Assembly: GCA_950097015.1 (NCBI GenBank)
Contig: CATNEN010000038.1
Coordinates: 29,976,501 to 30,040,500, forward strand
Source of the DNA: Macrostomum hystrix
Taxonomy: Eukaryota; Platyhelminthes; Macrostomidae
Direction: 5' to 3'
DNA: 64,000 nt
Shown: one piece after another, positions 1 through 11,563 of the stretch
Layout of the letters: the number at the start of each line of letters is the position of its first letter
How positions within the stretch are numbered: position 1 is the stretch's first letter
Notes under the pieces: model-generated
The model's input: the letters and a program-made list of their open reading frames with translations, nothing else
Database searches by the model: none
What the model was told of the DNA's origin: nothing
Made by a program: the position numbers and the translations under genes

Positions 1-462
1 CCGAATTCCCGATTCGCCAAAATTCCTGACTCGCCGAATTCCCGATTTGCCAAAATTCCTGACTCGCCGAATTCCCGATTTGCCGAAACATCTTACTTTA
101 TCATAAATTAAAATTAAACAACATAACCATTGCCCTCTTTGAGTGTTGATCAAATATTGGAACTCTATTTCTATTGTATTGAAATTAATTAAAAAACTAA
201 CTTAAATAAAATGCACTTTCTTCATTCTTTAACTTGTAAACTTGCTTCTAAACTTTATTAACTTTCTGGAACGTAGATTGAGTGAGCAAAGAAGAACATC
301 ACAGGTACGAGAACTTCGGAAAAAGCAAAACTTGCTGGACATCCTTGTAGAGCCGAAAGTAAAAGTGTAATGAGGTACGGTAGCTCAGCAAAAAATGTTC
401 TTAGCAATATTTTCGGCAAATAGGGAATCGGCGAATCGGGATTCGGCGAATCGGGAGTAAAC
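1..462. repeat. Foldback-like repeat with subrepeated inverted arms
   Basis: The left arm (1 to about 87) has tandem copies of a roughly 33-bp unit built around gaattcccgatttgcc. The right arm (about 410-460) carries the same motif in reverse complement (tcggcaaatagggaatcgg and cgaatcgggattcggcgaat). About 320 bp of unique sequence without an open frame separates the arms. This is the structure of a foldback or MITE-type element. The left end is cut by the window edge, so no target duplication can be scored. It could also be two fragments of one dispersed repeat in opposite orientation. Confidence 0.45.
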
Positions 463-1551
463 CATAAATTTTGCCCCCCCCGAAAAAATCCTCGATCCGC
501 GCCTGACGCCTGATGTCCACTAAATAAAAGTGGATCGTACTAGTTTCCCAATTGATAATCATTCAGCTCGGACATTTTTTAACTTACAGAATAAAAAAAC
601 TGACAGAATATTCTATGAGATGGTGATAAAGTCGCTAACGACTTTCGAAGACGCTTGCGAGGATGGGTGAGCTGAGGTTTCTATTTTGCAATCAATTAAT
701 TTTTAATTCGGCTTTAAGATCTTCCAACTCGAAAATTGATCTATAATTTTCAGAGTTCACATCCTTAACTTGGCTCACAGACCAGTACTGTGGGTCTGTG
801 TCACTATCAACCTGGCTGTTATATTACTCGGATTAGTTGGTGAGCTAAGATGCTAAATCTCTCACTATTATGTACTCGAAGTACAGTGAATAAAATGAGC
901 GATATAGATTTGATTAATTAGCTGATGATTCCACTGACCCTTGATCACCCACACGCACACCGATACTGTAATCAGACGCCCGCTCACACACCCGCTCACA
1001 GACGTGTGCAAATGTGCCTGACTTTCTCATCGTCAGGCAGTGTAGGTTGGCCCTCAAGGATTTTCACAGCTCAGCCTAACAAATGTGGCCTCGCCGCGGA
1101 CTCGAGCTCAGGACCTTGGTGCGAGAGGCAAACGCGTTACCTTGCCAACTCGTCTGCGGCTCATGTTCAGTGTCATTATTTGTAATGGCTAGAGTTTCAA
1201 AGTTCCAACGAATATATATTTAGTTTTTAATCTTGCCTAAGTCCTAGTTTCTTTGAGAAATTTAATAATCTTTCCATCGAACCCTTTCAGCCAAATAGCT
1301 TTGACCTGAGAAGTCTGGTTTTCGTGTCCATCAAGCTAGTCTTTTGATTAGTCTTTGCATTCTTGGAACATATCAATTAGCTTGGACAAAGAAAGATGTC
1401 TTCTAATTTGAGTAGCTGTCTTGTAGGAAGCAAGTTTTAAAAAGTCCTAACCTCTCTCTATTCTTAGTTTTTCAATCATTTTCGAAATTGATTCGGTGAA
1501 GGTGACGGTGAAGTTGGCAAATTAACGCGATGCGCGCACACACACTCGCAG
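463..1551. other. Unique sequence upstream of the GPCR exons, with one SINE
   Basis: Apart from the SINE at about 925-1165 I see no coding exon here. The receptor exon at 1552 begins inside transmembrane segment 1, so at least one exon with the extracellular N-terminus must lie upstream. I found no convincing phase-1 donor preceded by a hydrophobic segment in this stretch, so that exon is probably outside the window. Confidence 0.5.
925..1165 (-). mobile_element. tRNA-derived SINE, family 1 (degenerate copy)
   Basis: On the minus strand the element reads from a tRNA-like head near 1165 (acgcgtttgcctctcgcacc, then a B-box-like gagctcgagtcc) into a body with the hallmark gcctgacgatgagaaagtca and a CA/TG-rich hairpin section near 940-1000. 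It matches the copies at 2124, 20350, 27222, 44185, 45975 and 50335. This copy is diverged and lacks the 3' end. Confidence 0.7.
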
Positions 1552-2059
1552 GTAACAGCTTGGCATTCCTTGTGCTCAGTGGTCGCAGACAAGCCGGAAG
1601 TGGCTCTAGATCGCCAGGCTCTCTGTATCTCCGCTGTCTCTGTGTCGCCGACTGCGGCGCGCTTCTTTTTACTGGCCTGCCGTTGACATTGGAGCTGGCC
1701 ACGGCGCACGCACTGAGACTGCCCGGAAACCACCCGGCCGCAGTCGGTAACAGCCTCAACACCTACCCGACCTGCGTTATTCGCCTGTACGCCTCACAGG
1801 CTGCTCCTCTGGCCGCTATTGGCTTGATCATCCTGTTTAGCCTGGAGCGATGCTCAGCTGTTCTGGCTCCGCTGCGACGGGCGAAGCCGAATCATCGGCC
1901 TGGCCGAGCCGCGGCCGCGATCGGTGTTCTCGGCGGGTCCTGCCTGGCCTGCGTCCCATCGCTGCTCAGCCTTGAACCAGCGGCTAAGATGGAAGGTGGC
2001 GATGAGCAAACGGGAAATTTTTCTGACAATGCGGCTTCAATGGGCAATTGTCACACCAG
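1552..2059 (+). CDS. GPCR exon: helices 1 (part) to 4 and part of loop 2
   Basis: The acceptor is cacactcgcag at 1551 and the donor is accag|gtgcga at 2060. The exon is GC-rich and enters at phase 1 (the GT completes the Gly of the helix 1 GN motif). It leaves at phase 2 after the loop-2 Cys-His-Thr. A short frame-extending reading past the donor runs into intron and SINE sequence and loses similarity to receptors, which supports the donor. Confidence 0.78.
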
Positions 2060-3357
2060 GTGCGAAATTTTCAGAGTCATACAAATATTTTACATTCTAA
2101 ATCATTGGTCTTTAATTATAATAATAATAATTGCAGGAGGGCTGCGGGCAGTGGCACATCATTTGGTGACACTAGACCCGCAGCCAGCGAGGAGGCAATT
2201 CTGCCCATTTCGCTGACTCTTGAGCACACACGCACACAGATACTGTACGCAGGCATACGCTCACACAGGTGTGTACATCTGCCCTGACTTTCTCATCGTC
2301 AGGCAGTGTACATTTCACTGTGCCTTGGACGTTGGCCCTCAAGGGTGTAAATTGCACGACAAGCCCCCAAGACTTCTCTCCGCGGCTGCGCCCCAAATAA
2401 ATATGGCCTCGCCGTGGAATCGAACTCAGGGACCTTGGTGCGAGAGGCAAACGCGTTAGCCGCTCTGCCACCGACCCCCATCATTGGTCTTTAGAAGAAA
2501 GAAATAAAATAAAAACATTCGCATGGGGGCCGTGGCTATCGGAACAATTACCAAGCGAGAGGTAATTCTGTCCACTTTGCCCTGATTAAGGGCTCGAGTC
2601 AGAGTAGGGTTGGGTAAATTGCACTATAATTGCCCACTAAGATTGTCACACCAGGTGTCACACCTTAGCTCCACCACTCAGCCCTGGTAGTTATTCACTT
2701 ATTTAGGATTGGAACGCAAAAGACAGTTTTTTAATGTTTGCATTCATCTCTAGGCCCGCCATTCACACTGCTTCTGTCGCCTCCTACACTCTGCTGAGAT
2801 GCGTTGCGCCGTTCGTCATCACGGCCATCTGTAACGCTCTTATCTGGCGCCGGCTGAGAGCCCGAAGTCGAGAGCCCAACCTAATGACGGACGCTTCGTC
2901 CTGGGCCAAGTCCGAAAGCCGTAGCGAGCGGGTAGCAACTAGAAAGCTGCTGCTAATGTCCGCAACTTTTGTCGTATTAAACTTCCCAGTGGCCGTGCAT
3001 CATATTGTCATGCTATCAACAAGTCCTCGGTCTCACTGCAGCCCGCTAGCCGCTGATGCTTTGGCTGTCAGTGCCAGTTTAAGTTGCGCTAATTTTGCCG
3101 CCAATTTTCTGCTGTTCTGCCTGAGCGAGAGACAGTTTCTAAGAGCAATCACCTGGTTGGTTCTGGTTCAACGCAATTGCCAGAAAGGTCGGAGACAACA
3201 GAGCAGGCTGACTCGGCTTGTGAGCTTCGTGTATCGCCACTCAGCACGCGGCTTTTCTCTCAACTCGGCCGCGATAGCTGCATCGGCTGCGGCTAACAAA
3301 CGGAGGTCGGCGTCTGGGGAGCTGCAACCGAGGCGGTTTGGGACAAGGTGCGTGTGA
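1552..3357 (+). CDS. Class A (rhodopsin-type) GPCR, probably a peptide receptor; 5' partial
   Basis: Joining 1552-2059 to 2754-3357 gives about 370 residues of a seven-helix receptor. The frame is preserved: AG|G rebuilds an Arg codon across a phase-2 intron. Visible features in order: GN of helix 1; helix 2 with the conserved Asp (CVADCGALL); the helix 3 Cys (YPTCVIRLY); ERC in place of DRY at the end of helix 3 (FSLERCSAVLAPL); helix 4; a second-loop Cys (NCHTR); helix 5; helix 6 with NFP (FVVLNFPVAVHH); and helix 7 ending NFAANFLLFCLSERQF in place of NPxxY. The style of helices 6 and 7 resembles invertebrate FMRFamide-like and related peptide receptors, from family knowledge. The ligand cannot be assigned. 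The N-terminus is missing upstream. Confidence 0.82.
2124..2482 (-). mobile_element. tRNA-derived SINE, family 1, full-length, inside the GPCR intron
   Basis: Read on the minus strand, the head (2482 to about 2400) has an A box tggcagagcggctaacgc and a B box gagttcgattcc. It is followed by a body and then a 3' end with a stem formed by ggctgcggg and cccgcagcc about 35 bp apart. The element ends in an (ATT)n tail at about 2119-2135. At about 350 bp it is one of the two most complete copies in the window; the other is 27222-27590. Confidence 0.85.
2754..3357 (+). CDS. GPCR last exon: helices 5 to 7 and cytoplasmic tail
   Basis: The acceptor is cattcatctctag at 2753, entering in phase 2. The exon encodes helix 5 (SYTLLRCVAPFVITAI), a basic third loop with Ser/Arg clusters, helix 6, helix 7 and a tail of about 70 residues rich in Arg, Ser and Gln. 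TGA is at 3355-3357. The stop lies only 44 bp before a 27-bp minisatellite. Confidence 0.82.
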
Positions 3358-3400
3358 AAAATGCTGGGTGGAGGGCGCTCAGGAGATTGGAGCTATAAAA

Positions 3401-3740
3401 ACTGGACCTATTCAAAGGCTCCTGAGAACTGGACCTATTCAAAGGCTCCTGAGAACTGGACCTATTCAAAGGCTCCTGAGAACTGGACCTATTCAAAGGC
3501 TCCTGAGAACTGGACCTATTCAAAGGCTCCTGAGAACTGGACCTATTCAAAGGCTCCTGAGAACTGGACCTATTCAAAGGCTCCTGAGAACTGGACCTAT
3601 TCAAAGGCTCCTGAGAACTGGACCTATTCAAAGGCTCCTGAGAACTGGACCTATTCAAAGGCTCCTGAGAACTGGACCTATTCAAAGGCTCCTGAGAACT
3701 GGACCTATTCAAAGGCTCCTGAGAACTGGACCTATTCAAA
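3401..3740. repeat. 27-bp minisatellite, about 12.6 near-identical copies
   Basis: The core of the unit is ggacctattcaaaggctcc. The copies are almost perfect, suggesting recent expansion or homogenisation. Because 27 is divisible by three, several frames stay open on both strands, but these are not genes. The array probably lies in the 3' UTR or just past the end of the GPCR gene. Confidence 0.95.
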
Positions 3741-4885
3741 CGCAGTCATGATTAACGAATACATTGCTATTATTATTTCTGAATGCAATCATCAGATCTC
3801 GGCTGTGTAACCGAGCTGAAACAGAGCCCATTCGCGCGGTCACGATGGATCTTTGGCACCCTGGTGTTGTTGATGACATTGAATTTATTGATTCGCCTTG
3901 CATCATATAAAACCACTTTTTTTAAACTCCTTGAAAAAAAATATTTGTTATTTGAGTAGTTTATCTGTTTCCATTCGTGTTAAATGTGAAATCATTCTCT
4001 ACTAGTGAACTCCTGGCATTCGCGGCGTATGATATTTGACATTAATGACTTGATTTTCATTTTAGAAACACATACACTTAGTACACTACTTGTTTGAGTA
4101 GATTATTAAGTATATAGCTGGTTTTTTGCGATCCAGGACAACTTAGTCCAAAAAACTTTGTTTAATTTGCTTCGCATTATAAACATAATTGCTCTTTTTT
4201 ATTTTATAAAGATTCTATCTGACCTATATCGTCTAAACAGATTTCAGCAAATTAGCCTAAATGAAACAAATTATAGTAAAATAAAATTAAGCCATTTGTT
4301 TCCTGATGAGACAACTGCGAGGTGCGCCGAATCGAAGGACCCCCAACTGAGGAACTGAAGCCCATAAGGGGACCGCTCTGAGAAATACCGTGTGACTTGA
4401 CCCCGGGAAACCTTGTCCCCATACATCATGCATTAGGCTCAGTTATATTATGTTTTAATAGCCAAGTTTACCACAGAAATTATATAAATCTAGACAGTTA
4501 ATTGAGTTTGAAGAGGTGCAACACTACATTCATTGTGCATTAGCCTGTGCTATGTGTTGAACTGTTTTATGCCAAAATGATCTGCTGGTAATTCCAATGG
4601 ACAGACCACCCATGGTGTCCACTTTGCCCAACACCCACAATGCGAGTGTAATTCTGTCAATTTACCTGACAATTAAGCGAGCCCTCGTGGCTGCTTGACA
4701 ACTAATGAAAAATAAGCGCGTTGTGGACCATGAGGCATACAATAAATAGCGGTAACAGTTTGCAATAGAAATGCCAAAAAATATTTCGCTTTTAACTGGT
4801 CAACTCATTAAGAGTAATGGGCGGATAGGATATGCAGGACTGATACTATATTTTTACCGGAAAAACGGATTGTAATTTTTGTTTT
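3741..4885. other. Unique intergenic spacer
   Basis: AT-rich sequence with no exon, tRNA or transposon that I recognise. No clear polyadenylation signal for the GPCR gene stands out here. Confidence 0.5.
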
Positions 4886-4903
4886 AGATAGATAGATAGA
4901 TAA

Positions 4904-4990
<87 letters not shown>

Positions 4991-4991
4991 T

Positions 4992-5086
<95 letters not shown>

Positions 5087-5087
5087 T

Positions 5088-5154
<67 letters not shown>

Positions 5155-5155
5155 T
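4886..5155. repeat. GATA tetranucleotide microsatellite
   Basis: About 67 copies of (GATA)n in 270 bp, with only three interruptions. It yields a spurious minus-strand frame of Ile-Tyr-Leu-Ser repeats. Confidence 0.98.
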
Positions 5156-5619
5156 TATCCAAAAGTACTCCTAAACTAGAGTACTAACAGCTGAGCAGAA
5201 ATTTCGGGTCGCGACCCGATCGTCATTCCAGTTCTCAAGGAGAAGAAAAACTTTCTCCAGAAACCATTCGGACGAAAAATGTCAGGAAAGTGAATTAGTT
5301 CGAAGGCAAATGTGCTCATCGGTTTGAGCACGAGTTTCTGGGCCAAGTGCACAGCGGATGCTGTGAATCCCCTCCGGTTGATAATGCAATTCCTGTGAAC
5401 AGGTTCCAGTAACTGTTCCTTAGGTAAGCATGACTGCATAAGCCAAAATCTAATATGAAAGTAGAACTAACGAATGTTTTAACTTGCTATTTTGTGAAGA
5501 AACAATTCAGACTTCATCTAAAGTGGCACTTGCTTCTAGTAGAAAATTGGTATTTGAGATAAAATGAAAATTGAAATGTTTATTGGCCGATTCAGTGGAG
5601 AGCTTATTAGAATCTAGAG

Positions 5620-5812
5620 GAATGTCTATGTGTAACATTGGATGTCTATGTGTAACATGGGATGTCTATGTGTAACATGGGATGTCTATGTGTAACATGG
5701 GATGTCTATGTGTAACATGGGATGTCTATGTGTAACATGGGATGTCTATGTGTAACATGGGATGTCTATGTGTAACATAGGATGTCTATGTGTAACGTGG
5801 GATGTCTGTATG
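5620..5812. repeat. 20-bp minisatellite
   Basis: The unit gatgtctatgtgtaacatgg is repeated about 9.5 times with few substitutions. Confidence 0.95.
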
Positions 5813-6718
5813 TTCATTGAGTTGGTTCATTGGCCGATGTCTTTGACCCGACCTGACCCGTCACAGAATGACATCAAGCCCAGCGCAAAAAAATCTTCCC
5901 CACCAAGGGCAATGAAGCGGTACCCATTCATGACCCAAAGGAGTGAGGACTTAGCGAGTGCGAAATTGTGATGGGAAAAGTGTGCGCGCGTCGATGGAAA
6001 AATTAGGGGCTAGACCTCTTCAGTCACTCACGCTTCAGTTGCTAGGGCCGGGTCGCCTAGAGCTGGCTCTTTCGATTCTCGTCGATGTTGAGAAGGCCGA
6101 TAATGGCCTAAAAGTTGACCAGTAAGATGGGTCTAAATCGTTTCACACTTTCGAAATGATTTTTTTCGGCGCAAAAGAAAATAAACGATAAGAATGGATC
6201 GCAACTCCGGCCTCACAATTTCTCATAAGTTAAGATTTTTATCGCCACTAAAACCTCATCAATGATTCTGTCACACAGTGAGCTGAAAGGATCACTTTGT
6301 ACTCCTCTTGTGTAGCTGAGAAAACCCTCCTGCAGTGGGAAGCTGGGATTTTATCCCAGTCGGCGGCCATCAGTACTTTCTCATTCTCCCAAATCTCTGA
6401 TTTCTCCTCTAAAATCTCTGCTGCCAATTCCCAGTACAGTTAAGATTGGGAAATATTCGGCCATGCGCAAGAAATATAATAAAAGTGCCCAACAACCATC
6501 ATAGGTCTTTGCTGAGCCGAATCTACTTGGTGGTAACGAGGATCTTCGTAAGTCAGAAGCATTTTTGAAATCCCCAAAGACAGTGAGTGTGAGGTTTAGT
6601 CTCTGCAACTCTAATCTTGTTAGTGCATCTGAGATTTCTCCAGAGTACTGAATGAACACTTATGTCATTATTATTAAGAAGATAGTTTACTGAGATGGTA
6701 CCCTATGTCAGTTTCAAA
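5813..6718. other. Unique intergenic spacer
   Basis: No coding exon or known element is recognised. A 92-codon minus-strand frame at 6381-6659 shows no domain and is probably chance. Confidence 0.45.
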
Positions 6719-8338
6719 GTTAGTCCTCCAGTCCCATAGCTAATCCTCCAGTCCCATAGCTAATCCTCCAGTCCCATAGCTAATCCTCCAGTCCCATAGC
6801 TAATCCTCCAGTCCCATAGCTAATCCTCCAGTCCCATAGCTAATCCTCCAGTCCCATAGCTAATCCTCCAGTCCCATAGCTAATCCTCCAGTCCCATAGC
6901 TAATCCTCCAGTCCCATAGCTAATCCTACAGTCCCACAGTTAATCCTCCAGTCCCACAGTTAATCCTCCAGTCCCACAGTTAATCCTACAGTCCCACAGT
7001 TAATCCTCCAGTCCCACAGTTAATCCTACAGTCCCACAGTTAATCCTCCAGTCCCGCAGTTAATCCTCAAGTCCCGCAGTTAATCCTCCAGTCCCGCAGT
7101 TAATCCTCCAGTCCACCAGTTAATCCTCCAGTCCCACAGTTAATCCTACAGTACCACAGTTAATCCTCCAGTACCACAGTTAATCCTCCAGTCCCACAGT
7201 TAATCCTCCAGTCCCACTGTTAATCCTACAGTCTCACAGGTAATCCTCCATTCCCACAGTTGATCCTCCATTTCACAGTTAATCCTCCAGTCCCACTGTT
7301 AATCCTACAGTCCCACAGTTAATCCTCCAGTCCCACAGTTAATCCTCCAGTCCCACAGTTAATCCTCCAGTCCCACAGTTAATCCTACAGTCCCACAGTT
7401 AATCCTCCAGTCCCACAGTTAATCCTCCAGTCCCATTGTTAATCCTCCCGTCTCACAGGTAATCCTCCATTCCCACAGTTGATCCTCTAGTCCCACAGTT
7501 AATCCTCCATTCCCATAGTTAATCCTCCAGTCCCACAGTTAATCCTCCAGTCCCTCAGTTAATCCTCCAGTCCACCAGTTAATCCTATAGTCTCACAGTT
7601 AATCAATCCTACAGTCCCACAGTTAATCCTCCAGTCCCACAGTTAATCCTCCAGTCCCACAGTTAATCCTCCAGTCCCACAGTTAATCCTCCAGTCCCAC
7701 AGTTAATCCTCCAGTCCCATAGTTAATCCTCCAGTCCCACAGTTAATCCTCCAGTCCCACAGTTAATCCTCCAGTCCCACAGTTAATCCTCCAGTCCCAC
7801 AGTTAATCCTCCAGTCCCACAGTTAATCCTCCAGTCCCACAGTTAATCCTCCAGTCCCACAGTTAATCCTCTAGTCCCACAGTTAATCCTCCATTCCCAT
7901 AGTTAATCCTACAGTCCCACAGTTAATCCTCCAGTCCCACAGTTAATCCTCCAGTCCCACAGTTAATCCTCCAGTCCCACAGTTAATCCTACAGTCCCAC
8001 AGTTAATCCTCCAGTCCCACAGTTAATCCTCCAGTCCCATTGTTAATCCTCCCGTCTCACAGGTAATCCTCCATTCCCACAGTTGATCCTCTAGTCCCAC
8101 AGTTAATCCTCCATTCCCATAGTTAATCCTCCAGTCCCACAGTTAATCCTCCAGTCCCTCAGTTAATCCTCCAGTCCACCAGTTAATCCTATAGTCTCAC
8201 AGTTAATCAATCCTACAGTCCCACAGTTAATCCTCCAGTCCCACAGTTAATCCTCCAGTCCCACAGTTAATCCTCCAGTCCCACAGTTAATCCTCCAGTC
8301 GCAAAGTTAATCCTCTAGTCCGTCAGTTAATCTCTTAG
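6719..8338. repeat. 20-bp minisatellite with an internal 604-bp duplication
   Basis: The unit taatcctccagtcccacagt is repeated about 81 times. The first 10 or so copies end in catagc, the rest mostly in cacagt. A block with the same unusual variants, including a 4-bp insertion (aatcaatcct), recurs at 7301-7697 and 7905-8301. The offset of 604 bp equals thirty units plus the insertion. Confidence 0.96.
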
Positions 8339-8805
8339 CTAATTCATATGTGTACATTAGATTGGACAACAAATTTGAGTATCCTCGAATATTGTCGAAT
8401 TCTCGCAGAGTTTTAAGTGACATCGAGTGCCAGAATTGTAGCCGAAACGAAATCAAAAGAATCTCGATCCACTTTAAAGCTAAGCCCCAAAGGCCTCAGA
8501 TAAGATGCCTGGGAACGTCCAAGCACTGTACTTGTCTCCAAAAAAATCTGCTTTCTAAAAGCAGCCCTCTTAGCGCAAACTCGCGCCGCTAAGTTGCTGA
8601 TGGGTAGTGTAACGGAATTCTCTATTTTTAAGTCTCAAATCTTTTCTTTACGAAAATTTTAAGATAGAAGTTGAGACTGAAAGTAAAAATGTTTAGTTTA
8701 TGATAGAAATCAGTGCCTGAACCTCTGAATATACACTTAATCCCCAGCTTGGCCCGGACTATTGGCTATTAATTCTGTTTATTTATTTATTTATTTATTT
8801 GTTTA

Positions 8806-8833
8806 TTAATCGGCCTAGGCCTAGGCCGATTAA
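8806..8833. repeat. Perfect 28-bp palindrome
   Basis: The half-site ttaatcggcctagg is followed directly by its exact reverse complement with no spacer. It could extrude as a cruciform or be the fused ends of a small element. Confidence 0.9.
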
Positions 8834-8916
8834 ACATATAGTCTATGGTCACAGTTGCTGTAAACAGTTTTATAGTGCAATCTCATGAGCCGGGCCAAGC
8901 TTTAGGATTAAATGCT

Positions 8917-9041
8917 ATAATACCCCCCTGAAATCGTTGTCTATGGCCTAGGAACGGCTGAGGACGCGTTTCTTGGCCGAGGCGAAGCCGAGTACCCCCC
9001 AAATAATACCCCCCAAAGAAACGAAATCAGGGGGGTATTAT
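8917..9041. repeat. Short inverted-repeat element, MITE-like
   Basis: The arms ataatacccccctgaaatcg and its inverted partner (20 of 22 positions match) enclose about 81 bp, which also holds a third ataatacccccc copy. The size and structure suit a small MITE. No clear target duplication was found, so this stays tentative. Confidence 0.4.
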
Positions 9042-9403
9042 TCTATACTGAGAGGTGTAACACGCAGCCTCTGTACCTTACACTTCTTCGATACTTTTCG
9101 TTTTGGAAGCATTTTTTGTTTTTTTGCAGGGCGGGGCAATTATTTTGGAATCAGATTTGAATGAGTCAGCTAGCAGGCAGGCAATCTTGTTGTTTGTTAC
9201 TTCTTCTAAAAGTTGCGAATACTTCATTCAGTATTCTGTCAGGCAATATTCATCAGTACTGGGTGGCCAATTTCTTTATTAAAGATTTTTTTCAACGGAA
9301 TATGGGGCTGAAAAACGATTGTGTTTACAGAATATCAGCAATTTAAATTAAAAAATGTATTTTTTCTTCAGGATATAAACTCAGGTTTAATACATGTTAA
9401 ACT

Positions 9404-10885
9404 TCTTCAGGATTTCAGGAGAATTTTCTTCAGGACTTTAGGAAGAATTTCTTCAGGACTTCAGAAAGAATTTCTTCAGGACTTCAGGAGAAATTTCTTC
9501 CGGACTTCAAGAAGAAGTTCTTCAGGACTTCAGGAGAATTTTCTTCAGGACTTCAGGAAGAATTTCTTCACGCCTTCAGGAGAAATTTCTTCAGGACTTT
9601 AGGAGAATTTTCTTCAGGACTTCAGGAAGAATTTCTTCAGGACTTCAGGAGAAATTTCTTCCGGACTTCAAGAAGAAGTTCTTCAGGACTTCAGGAGAAT
9701 TTTCTTCAGGACTTCAGGAAGAATTTCTTTAGGACTTCAGGAGAAATTTCTTCAGTACCTAAGGAGAATTTCCTTCAGGACTTTAGGAGAAATTTCTTCA
9801 GGACTTAAGGAGAATTTCCTTCAGGACTTTAGGACAATTTTCTTCAAGACTTCAGGAAGAATTTCTTCAGGACTTCAGGAGGAATTTCTTTGGGAATTCA
9901 GGAGAATTTCTTCCGGACTTCAGGAAGAATTTCTTCAGGACTTCAGGAAGAATTTCTTCAGGACTTTAGGAGAATTTTCTTCAAGACTTCAGGAAGAATA
10001 TATTCAGGACTTCAGAAAGAATTTCTTCAGGACTTCAGGAGAAACTTCTTCAGGACTTAAGGAGTATTTCCTTCAGGACTTTAGGAGAATTTTCTTCAGG
10101 ACTTCAGGAAGAATTTCTTCAGGACTTCAGGAGGAATTTCTTTAGGACTTCAGGAAGAATTTCTTCCGGACTTCAGGAAGAATTTCTTCAGGACTTCAGG
10201 AGAATTTTCTTCAAGACTTCAGGAAGAATTTCTTGAGGACTTCAGAAAGAATTTCTTCAGGACTTCAGGAGAATTTTTTCCGGACTTCAGGAAGAATTTC
10301 TTCAGGACTTTAGGAGAATTTTCTTCAAGACTTCAGGAAGAATTTCTTGAGGACTTCAGAAAGAATTTCTTCAGGACTTCAGGAAGAATTTCTTCAGGAC
10401 TTCAGGAGAAATTTCTTCAGGACTTTAGGAAGAATTTCTTTAGGACTTCAGGAGAAATTTCTTCAGGACTTAAGGAGAATTTCCTTCAGGACTTCAGGAG
10501 GAATTTCTTTAGGACTTCAGGAGAATTTCTTCCGGACTTCAGGAAGAATTTCTTCAGGACTTCAGGAGAATTTTCTTCAAGACTTCAGGAAGAATTTCTT
10601 GAGGACTTCAGAAAGAATTTCTTCAGGACTTCAGGAGAATTTCTTCCGGACTTAAGGAGAATTTCCTTCAGGACTTTAGGAGAATTTTCTTCAGGACTTC
10701 AGGAGAAATGTCTTCAGGACTTCAGGAGAAATTTCTTTAGGACTTCAGTAGGAATTGCTTCAGGACTTCAGGGAGAATTTCTTCAGGACTTCAGGAAGAA
10801 TTTCTTCAGGACTTTAGGAGAATTTTCTTCAGGACTTCAGGATGAATTTATTCAGGATTTCAGGAGGAATTTATGTTGAGTTTCC
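9404..10885. repeat. 22-bp minisatellite, about 1.5 kb
   Basis: The core is aggacttcaggagaatttc with variants such as ggaag and ggagg. It is less homogeneous than the other arrays and has blocks of variants repeated in the same order, which suggests multi-unit duplication. Confidence 0.95.
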
Positions 10886-11563
10886 TCGTAGCTCTTCCGG
10901 AAAAATTCTGATATTTATTCTTCAGCGCTTCAGGTAAATGCAGACTGTATTGTCGAAATTTTAATATATTGTTCACTGAAGTCTAAAACTGACTGAAAGT
11001 AAAGTATTGTTCGCAATGCTTAAAGCCAAACTTCAGGGTGATGTGTTGAAACTTCAGTATATGATCCAGCCAGGTATTTTATTAAATTTAACAGTATAAG
11101 CCACGATTGAAATACAAATTTACGACCAGTCAGTGATTGTTTACACCGCAAGTCAGTGCAGTTGCGTCACACTCCAACTGATTCAGGCAGAACAAAAAAT
11201 TCAAGATAATAATTCTTTTAGTCAGCCATTTCGCGTAGCAACCAAAGCGGCCTGGAACTTTGCCATCGCGGCCGACAATCTATATAGCTGATTTTTGAAA
11301 GCGTGCGGCCAGTGAAATTTTTTGTCTTGCCATTGAAAAAATCGATTTCAAACCGCATACCAAATCTCCTACGTGATTAGTTCCCGGTGGGAAAATAAGT
11401 GCGGTATAGATTAGATAAGACCAATGTCCGCATGGGAAAATCGCGATAAATGTGCGTCTGTCGCTATGAATAAGATTTATTTGTTTTCCGAGGCACCTTA
11501 CTGTGGCACCGTTATCTCACTGATCTAGGCGTTATCAACTATCGGCTTTCCTGATGCTAAACT
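10886..11563. other. Unique intergenic spacer
   Basis: No exon, RNA gene or transposon recognised. Confidence 0.45.

Larger units (their letters stand above)
8339..9403. other. Spacer with palindrome and short inverted repeat
   Basis: No gene is recognised. The stretch holds an (ATTT)n run at about 8778-8800, a 28-bp perfect palindrome at 8806-8833 and a pair of 22-bp inverted repeats at 8917-8938 and 9020-9041. Confidence 0.6.

Noticed and set aside
2400-2480. Possible true tRNA gene on the minus strand
   Set aside because: It is the head of a SINE: the same sequence continues into the shared body in several dispersed copies and the acceptor stem does not close.
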